From Marinobacter maritimus (GTDB taxonomy: Bacteria > Pseudomonadota > Gammaproteobacteria > Pseudomonadales > Oleiphilaceae): 64,000 nucleotides of DNA. The translations under genes and the position numbers were made by a program. How positions within the stretch are numbered: the stretch's first letter is position 1; the number at the start of each line of letters is the position of its first letter. Under the pieces are notes generated by a model, which made no database searches, was not told the DNA's origin, and saw only the letters and a program-made list of their open reading frames with translations. Shown here piece after piece: positions 36,569 to 45,713 of the stretch. Location of the stretch: NCBI RefSeq assembly GCF_007671675.1, contig NZ_VCGW01000001.1, forward strand, positions 434,001-498,000. The letters run 5' to 3'.

Positions 36569-36678
36569 GAGTGGTGGTGGCAGAGCGGTTCAGGACACGC
36601 TGCGAGCCCATCCATGGGGGCTTGACGGTGGCCGTCCTTGGCCACCGACAGTCCTGAACCGCTCTGCCACCACCACTC
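36569..36678. repeat. 110-bp palindromic element A (28-bp perfect arms, 54-bp structured core)
   Basis: Bases 36569-36596 are exactly complementary to 36651-36678. The 54-base core (36597-36650) carries two small hairpins, CCCAT-CC-ATGGG and GGTGGCC-GTCCTT-GGCCACC. The core resembles the reverse complement of the core of element B at 36812, while the arms of the two elements share nothing. No T tract follows. It lies just after flhB and may end transcription, but the conserved core suggests it is a repeat element. Confidence 0.9.
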
Positions 36679-36811
36679 GTCAGGCCTCACGATATCGCCA
36701 AAGCTTAAACGCATAATTGTGGCGTTGCTTTAGCTTCTATGGATGTTTGAGGCTAAATCCATTGCTATCAAAAAAGGGATTTTGTCGACGCGGTATCTCG
36801 AAAGTTAAACA

Positions 36812-36921
36812 GCAGGCGTGCAGAACCCCCTTCCAAAAATGTTGGAGGCCATGGACGGCCGGAAACAAGCGCACATGGATGTGCTCGTAGCGGTTTTTGG
36901 AAGGGGGTTCTGCACGCCTGC
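36812..36921. repeat. 110-bp palindromic element B (28-bp perfect arms, 54-bp structured core, inverted relative to A)
   Basis: Bases 36812-36839 are exactly complementary to 36894-36921. The 54-base core (36840-36893) read on the minus strand aligns with core A without gaps. It keeps the hairpin with loop CC but as GCACAT-CC-ATGTGC, so a C-G pair in A is an A-T pair in B. A GGCC-GTCCAT-GGCC hairpin follows. Arms, core and total length are identical in size to element A (28/54/28). Confidence 0.9.
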
Positions 36922-36951
36922 AGGCACCTAAATCACAGGCTGCCTGCAGAC

Positions 36952-36976
36952 GAAAACCGGTGTTTGATAATACCGG
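36952..36976 (-). terminator. Possible terminator of uraA
   Basis: On the minus strand CCGGT (36972-36976) and ACCGG (36957-36961) form a short stem followed by TTTTC (36952-36956), 24 bases after the uraA stop. The stem has only five pairs. Confidence 0.4.
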
Positions 36977-36999
36977 AGTGGCGAGGTAACGCTTTAACG

Positions 37000-38256
37000 T
37001 CAGTCTTCTTTATGCTCGTAAATCGCCTTGCCCCAGGCCTCGCGGCTGCCCGGAAGTATCAGGTTCAGGATGATGGCTGCCACCGCACTCAGGGCGATAC
37101 CCTCAAGGTGGCCGATAACCATGCCGCCGATACCGAACACCAGGGTCACACCCACGATAACCAGATTCCGCGCCAGAGAAAGATCAACCTGGTGGCGAAT
37201 CAGTGTACTCATGCCGACAACTGCAATGGAACCGAACAGCAGGCATAGAATGCCACCCATAACCGGTACCGGAATTGTCTGCAGAACCGCGCCGAATTTT
37301 CCCACAAAGGCCAGAACGATCGCCGTACACGCCGCCCACCACATAACCTTCGGATTAAAGTTGCGGGTCAGCATCACAGCGCCGGTTACTTCAGAGTAGG
37401 TCGTGTTCGGTGGTCCGCCCAGCATGGCGGCAGCGCTGGTAGCCAGGCCATCGCCCAGCAGAGTGCGGTGCAGGCCGGGTTTTTCGAGGTAGTTTTTGCG
37501 GGTAACGTTGCCAATCGCCAGAATATCACCGATGTGCTCAATGGCCGGCGCAATGGCAACCGGAATCATGAACAGGATAGCGCCCCAGCTGAACGCTGGC
37601 GCGACGAAGTTGGGAACCGCAAGCCAGGGTGCCTGCTGGATAGGAGTTGTATCAACAATGCCTGCGAGCGCAGACAAAACATATCCAACAATCACACCAA
37701 ACATGATCGGAATCAGGCGAAAGATACCCTTGGACCAGACCGACGCAATGATGGTCACCGTCAGCGAGATCATTGCAATCCACAGAGCCGTATCCTCTGG
37801 AACCAGTTGAGCAGCACCATCGCCGGTGCGGCCTGAGGCCATGTGTACCGCAACGGGCGCCAGCCCAAGACCAATCACCATAATAACCGGGCCGATAACC
37901 ACCGGGGGTAGAAGGCGAGTGACAAAGCCTGTACCACGCAGCCGTATTGCACCGCTAAGTAAGATATAGAGAATACCCGCTGCCATCAGACCGCCCAGCG
38001 TCTCCTCAAGGCCGAATTTGCCTTTGGACGCGATAACCGGTGCGATGAATGCGAAGGATGAGGCCAGGAAAATCGGGATCTGGCCGCCGGTCACAATATG
38101 GAATATCAGCGTGCCCAGGCCGGCGGTGAACAGTGCAACGTTGGGATCGAGGCCGGTGATCAGCGGCATCAGAACCAGAGCGCCGAAGGCTACGAGCAGC
38201 ATCTGAGAGCCGGCAATCGCCTGCTTCCAGACGGGATCCTTGGTGTGGTCGTCCAT
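37000..38256 (-). CDS. uraA: UraA, uracil permease (NCS2 family)
   Basis: The 418-aa protein has some 12-14 hydrophobic segments and NCS2 hallmarks. The conserved SLTVTIIAS/IFRLIPIMFGVIVGY region and the substrate-site helix GAILFMIPVAIAPAIEHIGDI, with a Glu in IEHIGD, are readable, as is the second motif LLGDGLATSAAAMLGGPPNTTYSEVTGA. These point to proton-coupled uracil uptake. It lies 2 bases after upp on the same strand, a uracil salvage operon. These two genes interrupt the flagellar cluster between flhB and flhA on the opposite strand. Confidence 0.93.
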   Translation of the reverse strand: MDDHTKDPVWKQAIAGSQMLLVAFGALVLMPLITGLDPNVALFTAGLGTLIFHIVTGGQIPIFLASSFAFIAPVIASKGKFGLEETLGGLMAAGILYILLSGAIRLRGTGFVTRLLPPVVIGPVIMVIGLGLAPVAVHMASGRTGDGAAQLVPEDTALWIAMISLTVTIIASVWSKGIFRLIPIMFGVIVGYVLSALAGIVDTTPIQQAPWLAVPNFVAPAFSWGAILFMIPVAIAPAIEHIGDILAIGNVTRKNYLEKPGLHRTLLGDGLATSAAAMLGGPPNTTYSEVTGAVMLTRNFNPKVMWWAACTAIVLAFVGKFGAVLQTIPVPVMGGILCLLFGSIAVVGMSTLIRHQVDLSLARNLVIVGVTLVFGIGGMVIGHLEGIALSAVAAIILNLILPGSREAWGKAIYEHKED

Positions 38257-38258
38257 GA

Positions 38259-38897
38259 TCAGGCGTCCTTCTGCTTGGTACCAAAAATCTTGTCGCCGGC
38301 ATCGCCGAGCCCTGGCAGGATGTAGCCTTTTTCATTCAGACAGTCGTCCACGGAAGCGGTATAAATAGAGACATCCGGGTGCTTGTCCAGAACTTTTTTG
38401 ATGCCTTCCGGTGCTGCCACCAGCACCAGCGCACGAATTTCGGTACTTCCGGCTTTCTTGAGTACGTCGATGGTAGAAATCATCGAACCACCGGTGGCAA
38501 CCATCGGGTCAACGATCAATGCCATGCGTTGATCCAGCTCGCCAACCAACTTCTCCAGATAAGTGTCGGCTTCCAGAGTTTCCTCATTCCGGATCTGTCC
38601 CACCACACTGACCCGGGCTACGGGGATCAGACTAAGAACACCGTCGAGCATGCCTAGCCCCGCACGCAGAATGGGTACAACCGTGATTTTCTTACCGTGA
38701 ATTTGCTCCACCTTCACCGGGCCAGCCCAGCCTTCAATGGTTTTTTCCTGAAGGCTGAAATCCTTGGTGGCCTCATACGTCAATAAAGCGCCAACTTCCT
38801 GCGCCAGTTCACGAAAATTCTTGGTGCTGATCTCCGCGCGGCGCATCAGGCCGAGTTTATGTCTGATCAGGGGGTGTTTTACCTCGTGGACTGGCAT
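38259..38897 (-). CDS. upp: Upp, uracil phosphoribosyltransferase
   Basis: The 212-aa enzyme makes UMP from uracil and PRPP. The PRPP-binding loop [11 protein letters not shown], the N-terminal [12 protein letters not shown] and the C-terminal uracil-site segment [25 protein letters not shown] are all present. Length is typical. AGGTGAGCCC precedes the ATG. It is first in the upp-uraA operon, divergent from flhA. Confidence 0.97.
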   Translation of the reverse strand: MPVHEVKHPLIRHKLGLMRRAEISTKNFRELAQEVGALLTYEATKDFSLQEKTIEGWAGPVKVEQIHGKKITVVPILRAGLGMLDGVLSLIPVARVSVVGQIRNEETLEADTYLEKLVGELDQRMALIVDPMVATGGSMISTIDVLKKAGSTEIRALVLVAAPEGIKKVLDKHPDVSIYTASVDDCLNEKGYILPGLGDAGDKIFGTKQKDA

Positions 38898-39032
38898 GGG
38901 CTCACCTGCTTGTGTGTTTGGGGATGTGTGGTTAAAGGTTCAGTGTCGCGTTTTAGTGGCGCAAGGATACCGTATCTTGGAATGTGAGTCAGGCAGGTAA
39001 AGCCAGCTTGCGAACGAAAATTTAAACACGAT

Positions 39033-39048
39033 GGTATGGATCTTGCGG
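39033..39048 (+). promoter_or_regulatory. Sigma-54 promoter of flhA
   Basis: TGGTATGGATCTTGCG has GG (39034-39035) and GC (39046-39047) spaced 10 bases with a full CTTGC -12 element. It lies 83 bases before the flhA ATG, in the divergent gap with upp. flhA is a FleQ/sigma-54 target in Pseudomonas. Confidence 0.8.
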
Positions 39049-39130
39049 TATCACTGAAAAAGACGCCTGGGTGTCAGAATTTCGACCCTGAAAACGCCTT
39101 CATGAACAGTGAATCGGAGATGCTTCCGGC

Positions 39131-41311
39131 ATGGACAGAGCTTTAGTCCTTAGTAACGTCAAAACCCTGACGCGGGGCAACCTCGGCGTGCCTGTCATGC
39201 TGATGGGCCTGCTGGGCATGATGATACTGCCCATGCCCGCCTTTCTCCTGGACGTGTTTTTCACGTTCAATATCACTCTCTCGATTGTCATTCTTCTGGT
39301 CTGCGTATACGCGCTGCGGCCGATGGAATTTGCCTCCTTTCCCACGGTATTGCTGGTAGCAACCCTGTTGCGTCTGGCGCTGAATGTGGCTTCAACCCGA
39401 ATTGTATTATTGGAGGGGCATGAAGGCGGCGATGCGGCGGGTAAGGTTATCGAATCTTTCGGGGCGGTGCTGATCGGCGGTAACTACGCAGTTGGTCTCG
39501 TGGTCTTCGCCATTCTGATGATTATCAACTTCCTTGTTGTTACCAAGGGTGCCGGCCGGGTTTCGGAAGTCAGCGCGCGCTTTACGCTGGATGCGATGCC
39601 GGGCAAGCAAATGGCCATTGACGCCGATCTGAACGCCGGCCTTGTCAATCAGGAAGAAGCCAAGCACCGGCGCGCCGAGATAGCGCAGGAGGCGGATTTT
39701 TACGGCTCCATGGATGGTGCGTCCAAGTTTGTAAAGGGTGATGCTGTCGCCGGCCTGCTGATCCTCGCGATCAATATTATTGGTGGTGTCGCCATCGGAA
39801 TGATCCAGCATGGCCTCGATTTCGGGCTTGCGATGGAACGCTACGCATTGCTTACCATTGGTGACGGCCTGGTAGCCCAGATTCCGTCTCTGCTGCTTTC
39901 TACCTCCGCTGCCATCATGGTTACCCGGGTAACCTCCAGCCAGGATATGGGCGGACAGATTCTTCAGCAGATGTTCAATGCACCCAAGGCCCTTGCGATC
40001 GCGGCCGGCATTCTTATTCTGCTGGGTCTGATTCCCGGAATGCCCCATGTGGCGTTTCTGGGGCTAGGCAGCCTTGCTGCTGCGGCCGCCTGGTTTATCT
40101 GGAAGAAAGACCAGCAGACGGTGGAAGAGGGAGGCATGTTCCCGAGCCGGGGAGGCGCGGCTGTGGCGCCCGGTTCCGGCGGGCGCGATATTGCTCTGAC
40201 AGGTGACTCGGGTGGCGATCCGGGCCGCCAGTTGCCTGCGCCGGGGGAAACCCGTGAACTGGGGTGGGACGATGTGGCAACGGTGGACATTGTGGGGTTG
40301 GAGGTGGGCTATCGCCTGATTCCGCTGGTCGATAAATCCCAGGGCGGCCAGTTGCTGAGCCGCATAAAAGGTGTGCGTAAAAAGCTGTCCCAGGACATGG
40401 GCTTTCTGATGCCCTCCGTGCACATTCGCGACAATCTGGACCTGATGCCTAATGTGTACCGCATTACGCTGATGGGCGTGACTATCGCAGAGGCGGAAAT
40501 ACACCCCGACCGGGAGCTGGCGATCGACCCAGGTCAGGTATTCGGAAAAATAGAGGGCATAGAAGGTAAGGATCCTGCCTTTGGCCTGGATGCGAGCTGG
40601 ATTGAGCCGGGAAAGAAAGACCAGGCCCAGACCCTTGGCTATACCGTGGTTGACGCCAGCACCGTAGTTGCGACACATCTGAACCAGATTCTGCAGAAAC
40701 ACGCTCACGAATTGCTGGGACACGAAGAAGTCCAAAAATGGCTGGACCAGTTGGAAAAAGTGTCACCAAAGCTGGCTGAAGAACTGGTGCCGACCACCGT
40801 GTCCATCAGCCTTCTGCTCAAAGTGCTCCAGAACCTGCTAAAAGAAGAAGTTCCCATCCGCGATATGCGCTCCATTGCTGAAGCCATGGTGAACGTGCAC
40901 CCGAAGAGTCAGGACCCCAGGTTGTTGACCACGGTGGCGCGTCAGGCGCTGCGCCGTATGATCGTTCAGAGCATCTGCGGCAACGATCAGGAAATACCGG
41001 TTATTACTCTGGATCCAGATCTGGAACAGTTATTGCTGAAGTCTGTTCAGCAGAGTCAACAATCTGGCGGCCAGGAAGATATAGGCATGGTTCTGGAGCC
41101 AAACATGGTGGAAAAACTGCAGCGCTCACTACAAGACAGCGTGCAGCGCCAGGAGATGCTGGGCAAGCCCGCCATTTTGCTGGTATCCGGACCGCTGAGG
41201 CCGGTGCTGGCAAAGTTTGCCAGCTACGGTGTGGAGAGGTTACATGTGCTCTCCTACCAGGAAATACCGGATAACAAACAGATTACGATCGTGGCGTCCG
41301 TGGGCCAGTAA
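39131..41311 (+). CDS. flhA: FlhA, export-gate/docking protein
   Basis: The 726-aa protein has about eight N-terminal membrane helices, including the FHIPEP hallmark as RFTLDAMPGKQMAIDADLNAGL. A long cytoplasmic domain follows (about 340-726), with VGYRLIPLVD, LSQDMGFLMPSVHIRDN and QAVEIP-like QEIPVITLDPDLEQ. It forms the nonameric ring that receives chaperone-substrate complexes. It is slightly longer than E. coli FlhA because of a Gly/Pro-rich linker at about 330-375. It heads flhA-flhF-fleN-fliA. Confidence 0.96.
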   Translation: MDRALVLSNVKTLTRGNLGVPVMLMGLLGMMILPMPAFLLDVFFTFNITLSIVILLVCVYALRPMEFASFPTVLLVATLLRLALNVASTRIVLLEGHEGGDAAGKVIESFGAVLIGGNYAVGLVVFAILMIINFLVVTKGAGRVSEVSARFTLDAMPGKQMAIDADLNAGLVNQEEAKHRRAEIAQEADFYGSMDGASKFVKGDAVAGLLILAINIIGGVAIGMIQHGLDFGLAMERYALLTIGDGLVAQIPSLLLSTSAAIMVTRVTSSQDMGGQILQQMFNAPKALAIAAGILILLGLIPGMPHVAFLGLGSLAAAAAWFIWKKDQQTVEEGGMFPSRGGAAVAPGSGGRDIALTGDSGGDPGRQLPAPGETRELGWDDVATVDIVGLEVGYRLIPLVDKSQGGQLLSRIKGVRKKLSQDMGFLMPSVHIRDNLDLMPNVYRITLMGVTIAEAEIHPDRELAIDPGQVFGKIEGIEGKDPAFGLDASWIEPGKKDQAQTLGYTVVDASTVVATHLNQILQKHAHELLGHEEVQKWLDQLEKVSPKLAEELVPTTVSISLLLKVLQNLLKEEVPIRDMRSIAEAMVNVHPKSQDPRLLTTVARQALRRMIVQSICGNDQEIPVITLDPDLEQLLLKSVQQSQQSGGQEDIGMVLEPNMVEKLQRSLQDSVQRQEMLGKPAILLVSGPLRPVLAKFASYGVERLHVLSYQEIPDNKQITIVASVGQ

Positions 41312-41371
41312 GCACGCGGATGAAAGAACGGACAGCGCCAAAACGGCGTTGCCGGTGGAGGATGCAATAAC

Positions 41372-42688
41372 ATGAAAGTGAAACGTTTTTTTGCCAAAAG
41401 CATGGCCGAAGCGCTGAAGCAGGTCAGTGAACAGATGGGCCCGGATGCTGTCATCCTCTCTAACCGGCGTGTCGACGGGGGCGTCGAGATTGTCTGTGCG
41501 CTGGACTACGACGAAAATATGGCGCGCCAAAGCCTCGGCGACAAAGCTATCGAAGCCACCAATGGATCCCGGCTCGGTGAAATGCAGGCAGAGCAGCACC
41601 GCCGCCTGGAAGATGAGCTAAGCCGTTCCCGCTCCCGTATTCGCGATGTCCGGGAAAATCGCGCAGTGCGTAACCAGGGCTATGTCGACGCCTCGTTTGC
41701 TGAGCTGCATGAAGCTTCAACTGATGGTTTCGATGCGCCGCGCTCCACGGGCAGCAGCAATACTGACTACTCTGATGAGCTCGCCCGCATGCGCGCAGAA
41801 ATCAGTTCTTTGCGGGACCTCATGAGTGGCCAGCGTGGAGAACCGGAAAAGCCTGGTGCTAATGCGGTTCAACAACGGCTTGCAGAGCGGCTGCAGGAGT
41901 TTGGCCTGAGCCCGGATCTGGCAGGCTCTCTCTCTCGCCGACACAAAGGCGGGAAGCTGGATGACGGCTGGAAACAATCCTTGAAAATGCTCGTTACCGG
42001 TGTGCGTACACCACACAAGGAGTGGCTGGACGAGGGCGGAGTTTATGCGCTGGTTGGCCCTACGGGCTCTGGCAAGACCACTACCATTGGCAAACTGGCT
42101 GCCCGGTATGTGTTGAAGCATGGCGCCGATTCGTTGGCGTTGGTCACCACCGATCGTTATCGGGTTGCCGCGCATGAGCAGCTTTTCGTATTTGGCCGCA
42201 TTCTGAACGTGCCGGTTCGAGTGGTAGACGAAAGCCACACGCTGGATGATATTCTTGACGAACTGTCGGATCGTCATCTGGTACTGATTGATACCGCAGG
42301 GTTGACCAGCTCAGACAAGGGCTACCAGGAGCAACTGACAGAGCTTGCCCGCAGTCACCACAAGGTGCGCACGCACCTGGTTGTTTCTGCAACCAGTCAG
42401 CCGCGTATTATGAAATCCGTATGGCATTGCTATAAGATGGCAAGTCTTACTGGCTGCGTGATGACAAAGATTGACGAGGCCCTCACGCTGGGCGAATCTC
42501 TGGGCTTTGTAATGGAGACCGGATTACCGGTGGCCTACTACACAGATGGTCAGAAAATTCCGGGGGATCTGCATCACGCCGAAGCGGTTCCGCTTGTGCG
42601 GTTGGCTGTTGAACGTCTTAAAATGCTTCAACAAAAGGCAGCAGCAGAACGCTTACCCAGCGCTGAGCGGCCGCGCGAAATGGCATGA
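41372..42688 (+). CDS. flhF: FlhF, polar flagellum-placement GTPase
   Basis: The 438-aa SRP-type GTPase begins with the FlhF signature VKRFFAKSMAEALKQVSEQM and has a divergent B domain (about 60-200). Its G domain carries GPTGSGKTTTIGKLAARY, TTDRYRVAAHEQL, VLIDTAGLTSSDKG and TKIDEALTLGE. In polar flagellates it selects the pole and recruits FliF. The pairing with fleN (FlhG) downstream is the classic number-and-place control module. Confidence 0.95.
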   Translation: MKVKRFFAKSMAEALKQVSEQMGPDAVILSNRRVDGGVEIVCALDYDENMARQSLGDKAIEATNGSRLGEMQAEQHRRLEDELSRSRSRIRDVRENRAVRNQGYVDASFAELHEASTDGFDAPRSTGSSNTDYSDELARMRAEISSLRDLMSGQRGEPEKPGANAVQQRLAERLQEFGLSPDLAGSLSRRHKGGKLDDGWKQSLKMLVTGVRTPHKEWLDEGGVYALVGPTGSGKTTTIGKLAARYVLKHGADSLALVTTDRYRVAAHEQLFVFGRILNVPVRVVDESHTLDDILDELSDRHLVLIDTAGLTSSDKGYQEQLTELARSHHKVRTHLVVSATSQPRIMKSVWHCYKMASLTGCVMTKIDEALTLGESLGFVMETGLPVAYYTDGQKIPGDLHHAEAVPLVRLAVERLKMLQQKAAAERLPSAERPREMA

Positions 42689-42760
42689 AGCCGTGAAGAT
42701 CCGAGTTGTACCCAGCTATAAGTCATAACCGGCTAAACGTTGCAAGAGATAATAAACAAT

Positions 42761-43573
42761 ATGAGCAAAGCACATCCGGTACAGGTGATCGCAGTTTCCG
42801 GCGGCAAGGGCGGTGTGGGCAAGAGTAACGTGTCGGTCAATCTTGGCATTGCTCTGGCGCAGAAGGGCAGGCGTGTTGTTTTGCTTGATGCCGACCTGGG
42901 TCTTGGCAATATTGATGTGCTGCTTGGCATTACAGCCAACCGTACGCTGCAGGATGTGCTGGCGGGCGAGTGCGATCTCAGAGACATACTGGTTAATGGC
43001 CCCGGCGGTATCAAAATAGTTCCGGCCTCTTCTGGCACGCAACGCATGACCCAGCTCAGTCCGATGGAACATGCCGGGCTTATCAATGCGTTCAGCGAGT
43101 TGGGCGACCAGATTGATGTGCTTATCGTGGACACGGCTGCCGGCATTTCCGAGTCGGTCGTGAGCTTTCTCAGGGCATCCCAGGAATTGCTGCTGGTGGT
43201 CTGCGATGAGCCGACATCGATTACAGACGCTTATGCTCTGATTAAACTGATGAATCGGGACTACGGCACAAACCGCTTCCGGATTCTTGCCAATCAGGTA
43301 GGAAACGAGCAGGAAGGCCGCCATTTGTTTGAAAAATTGACCCGGGTTACGGAACGCTTTCTGGATGTGGCATTACAATATGTGGGTATGGTGCCGTACG
43401 ACGAAGCTGTGAAGAAAGCGGTCCAGCGCCAGAAGGCTGTTCTGGAAGCTTACCCCCGAGCCAAGGCGTCGCTCGCTATCAAGGCATTAGCCGACAAGGT
43501 AGAAAGCTGGCCGCTGCCTTCATCCCCCCGCGGGCATCTGGAATTCTTTGTGGAGCGGCTCGTCGAAGTCTGA
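42761..43573 (+). CDS. fleN: FleN (FlhG), flagellar number regulator ATPase
   Basis: The 270-aa MinD/ParA-type ATPase has a deviant Walker A (SGGKGGVGKSN, 13-23), IVDTAAGISESV and LLVVCDEPTSITDAYALIK. It binds FleQ and lowers its activity, keeping flagellar number at one, and acts with FlhF. The frame extends to a TTG at 42740; the ATG at 42761 gives the family start MSKAHPVQVIAV. It lies 72 bases after flhF and 29 before fliA. Confidence 0.95.
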   Translation: MSKAHPVQVIAVSGGKGGVGKSNVSVNLGIALAQKGRRVVLLDADLGLGNIDVLLGITANRTLQDVLAGECDLRDILVNGPGGIKIVPASSGTQRMTQLSPMEHAGLINAFSELGDQIDVLIVDTAAGISESVVSFLRASQELLLVVCDEPTSITDAYALIKLMNRDYGTNRFRILANQVGNEQEGRHLFEKLTRVTERFLDVALQYVGMVPYDEAVKKAVQRQKAVLEAYPRAKASLAIKALADKVESWPLPSSPRGHLEFFVERLVEV

Positions 43574-43602
43574 AACGGACCCCGTCAAACAATACCGGAT
43601 AC

Positions 43603-44346
43603 ATGACATTGACGAAAAATCTGGGAATCTACAGCCAGGCGGGTGCAAAGAGCTCTTCAGAGCTGATCGAAACACACGCGCCGCTGGTCAAGAAAATTGC
43701 TCTCCATCTTTTGGCGCGACTGCCCGCTTCTGTGCAGCTCGATGACCTCATGCAGGCCGGTATGATTGGTTTGCTCGAGGCTGCCCAACGTTACAGCTCC
43801 ACCAAAGGCGCAACTTTCGAGACTTATGCCGGTATACGCATTCGCGGCTCCATGGTGGATGAAATCCGCAAAGGCGACTGGGTGCCGCGCTCTGTTCACA
43901 GGAACGGTCGCCGGGTTGCACAGGCTATCAAGGCTGTTGAAAATCGTTTGGGACGTGAAGCCCAGGACGCGGAGGTTGCCGAAGAGCTCGGTATGGGGCT
44001 TTCTGAATACCATGCCACTCTGTCTGATTCGAACAGTGGGCGACTTTTTAGCCTTGATGAGCTCAATGAATCCGGAGAGCTGCCGATAGGAGAAGCAGAG
44101 ACCAGTGATAATCCACTGGACGGACTGGCTTCTGATTCCTTTCGCAGCAATCTGGTAGCTGCAATTGAACAGCTACCAGAGCGGGAAAAGCTGGTTCTGA
44201 GCCTGTATTACCAGGAGGAGCTGAACCTCAAGGAAATTGGCGCAGTGCTGGGCGTCAGCGAAAGCAGGGTCAGCCAGATTCACAGCCAGGCGGCGCTGCG
44301 GCTGCGTGGCAGGCTCTCTGAATGGCGTCATGAAGATGGCAGTTAG
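43603..44346 (+). CDS. fliA: FliA, flagellar sigma-28 factor
   Basis: The 247-aa sigma factor has region 2 ([63 protein letters not shown]-like), region 3 ([12 protein letters not shown]) and region 4 ([45 protein letters not shown]). It transcribes late flagellar and chemotaxis genes. A match to its promoter sequence lies before parC in this window. Confidence 0.96.
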   Translation: [247 protein letters not shown]

Positions 44347-44506
44347 GAAGCCCTTGGGTTTCTGGATCGTACTGGTGTGTAGTATTTGGTAACCGATGCT
44401 TTACAACCGTGATAAAGATCAGACAATAAGTGCTTAAATCAGCGGCCTGCCAAATTTTGAGCGCAAAGGTCAAACGAATTCCGGGTCTTACTTACTGGAG
44501 GTCCCT

Positions 44507-44890
44507 TTGGACAAGAACATGAAAATTCTCATTGTGGATGATTTCTCCACAATGCGGCGGATTATCAAGAACCTGCTCCGCGATCTGGGTTTCACCAATA
44601 CCGATGAAGCCGATGATGGCAACACGGCTTTGCCTATGCTCAAAAGCGGCAAGTACGATTTTCTGGTGACAGATTGGAATATGCCAGGAATGTCTGGCTT
44701 CGATTTGCTTAAGGCAGTGCGGGCCGATGACAACCTGAAAACCCTCCCGGTGTTGATGGTTACGGCCGAAGCCAAACGCGACCAGATTGTGGCGGCAGCT
44801 CAAGCCGGCGTGAATGGGTACGTGGTGAAGCCTTTCACCGCCGCTGTTCTCAAAGAAAAAATTGAGAAAATTTTTGAAAGAATCCAGTAA
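44507..44890 (+). CDS. cheY: CheY, chemotaxis response regulator (TTG start)
   Basis: The 127-aa single-receiver protein has Asp-Asp in VDDFST, phosphoacceptor in [12 protein letters not shown], Thr in MVTAEAK and Lys in VVKPFTA. CheY-P binds FliM to reverse rotation. The ribosome site decides the start: GGAGG at 44497-44501 is 5 bases from a TTG at 44507 but 17 from the ATG at 44519. The four extra residues (MDKN) bring the N-terminus in line with E. coli CheY (MADKELKFLVVDD). Followed by cheZ. Confidence 0.96.
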   Translation: MDKNMKILIVDDFSTMRRIIKNLLRDLGFTNTDEADDGNTALPMLKSGKYDFLVTDWNMPGMSGFDLLKAVRADDNLKTLPVLMVTAEAKRDQIVAAAQAGVNGYVVKPFTAAVLKEKIEKIFERIQ

Positions 44891-44901
44891 TCAGAGATTG
44901 G

Positions 44902-45696
44902 ATGGATCGCATGAGTGATAACGAGAAGATCCACCGGGGTCTCGAGCCGGAAGTCACCGAAAAGCTCCGACAGCAGACGGCAGAACTTGGCCGATGCGTT
45001 GAAAGCGGAGATTATGCTGGCGCTATGACCGTGATCAATGAGCTGGGCGAAGCCCGGGATCAGAGCCTGTATCGGGAAGTGGGACGGCTGACCCGATCAC
45101 TTCATGAATCGATACGGAATTTTCAGATAGACCCACGCAGTGCCGAGCAGAAGGAGGTTTTGTCGATGATGACAGACGCCTCGGATCGGCTTGCCTACGT
45201 TGTGCAGATGACCGGCCAGGCTGCCAATCGCACCATGGATCTGGTTGAAGAGAGTATGCCCGTAGCCAATGCAATGCGTGACGAAGCGAACGCTTTGCGG
45301 GAAGAATGGCAGCGTTTGCGCCGCCGTGAAATGCAGCCTGCGGAGTTTCGTGAACTATACGGTCGGATTGACAACTTTTTTGTGAGCCTGACCCAGGACG
45401 CCGATACGATATACAGCGGTCTCTCTGAAATTCTTTTGGCGCAGGATTTTCAGGATCTGACCGGACAGGTGATTCAGCGTGTCACGACGCTGGTTAAAGA
45501 CGTGGAAGAGCAGATGCTCAGCCTTGTTGTGATGGCCAGTCATGTAGACAAGCTCACCGGCACGGTTCATCAGATTGAAGGCCAGGAAGTATCCGCTGAG
45601 CAGGGCGTGGGGCCTCAGATGAAGGCTGAAGAGCGTGAAGATGTAGTTTCGGGACAAAACGACGTAGATGACCTGTTGTCTAGTCTCGGTTTCTGA
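44902..45696 (+). CDS. cheZ: CheZ, CheY-P phosphatase
   Basis: The 264-aa helical protein has the CheZ catalytic region AQDFQDLTGQVIQRVTTLVKDVEEQML, with the Asp-x-x-x-Gln pair, and ends in the CheY-binding tail DVDDLLSSLGF. It removes phosphate from CheY-P. Starts at 44902 (MDRMSDN) or 44911 are both possible. It lies 11 bases after cheY and 17 before cheA. Confidence 0.94.
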   Translation: MDRMSDNEKIHRGLEPEVTEKLRQQTAELGRCVESGDYAGAMTVINELGEARDQSLYREVGRLTRSLHESIRNFQIDPRSAEQKEVLSMMTDASDRLAYVVQMTGQAANRTMDLVEESMPVANAMRDEANALREEWQRLRRREMQPAEFRELYGRIDNFFVSLTQDADTIYSGLSEILLAQDFQDLTGQVIQRVTTLVKDVEEQMLSLVVMASHVDKLTGTVHQIEGQEVSAEQGVGPQMKAEEREDVVSGQNDVDDLLSSLGF

Positions 45697-45713
45697 ATTT
45701 AAGAGGTTAACCC

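Noticed and set aside
44413..44439. TAAA and GCTTAAAT as a FliA promoter for cheY
   Set aside because: Spacing is 15 but the -10 matches only about half of GCCGATAA; too weak to call.
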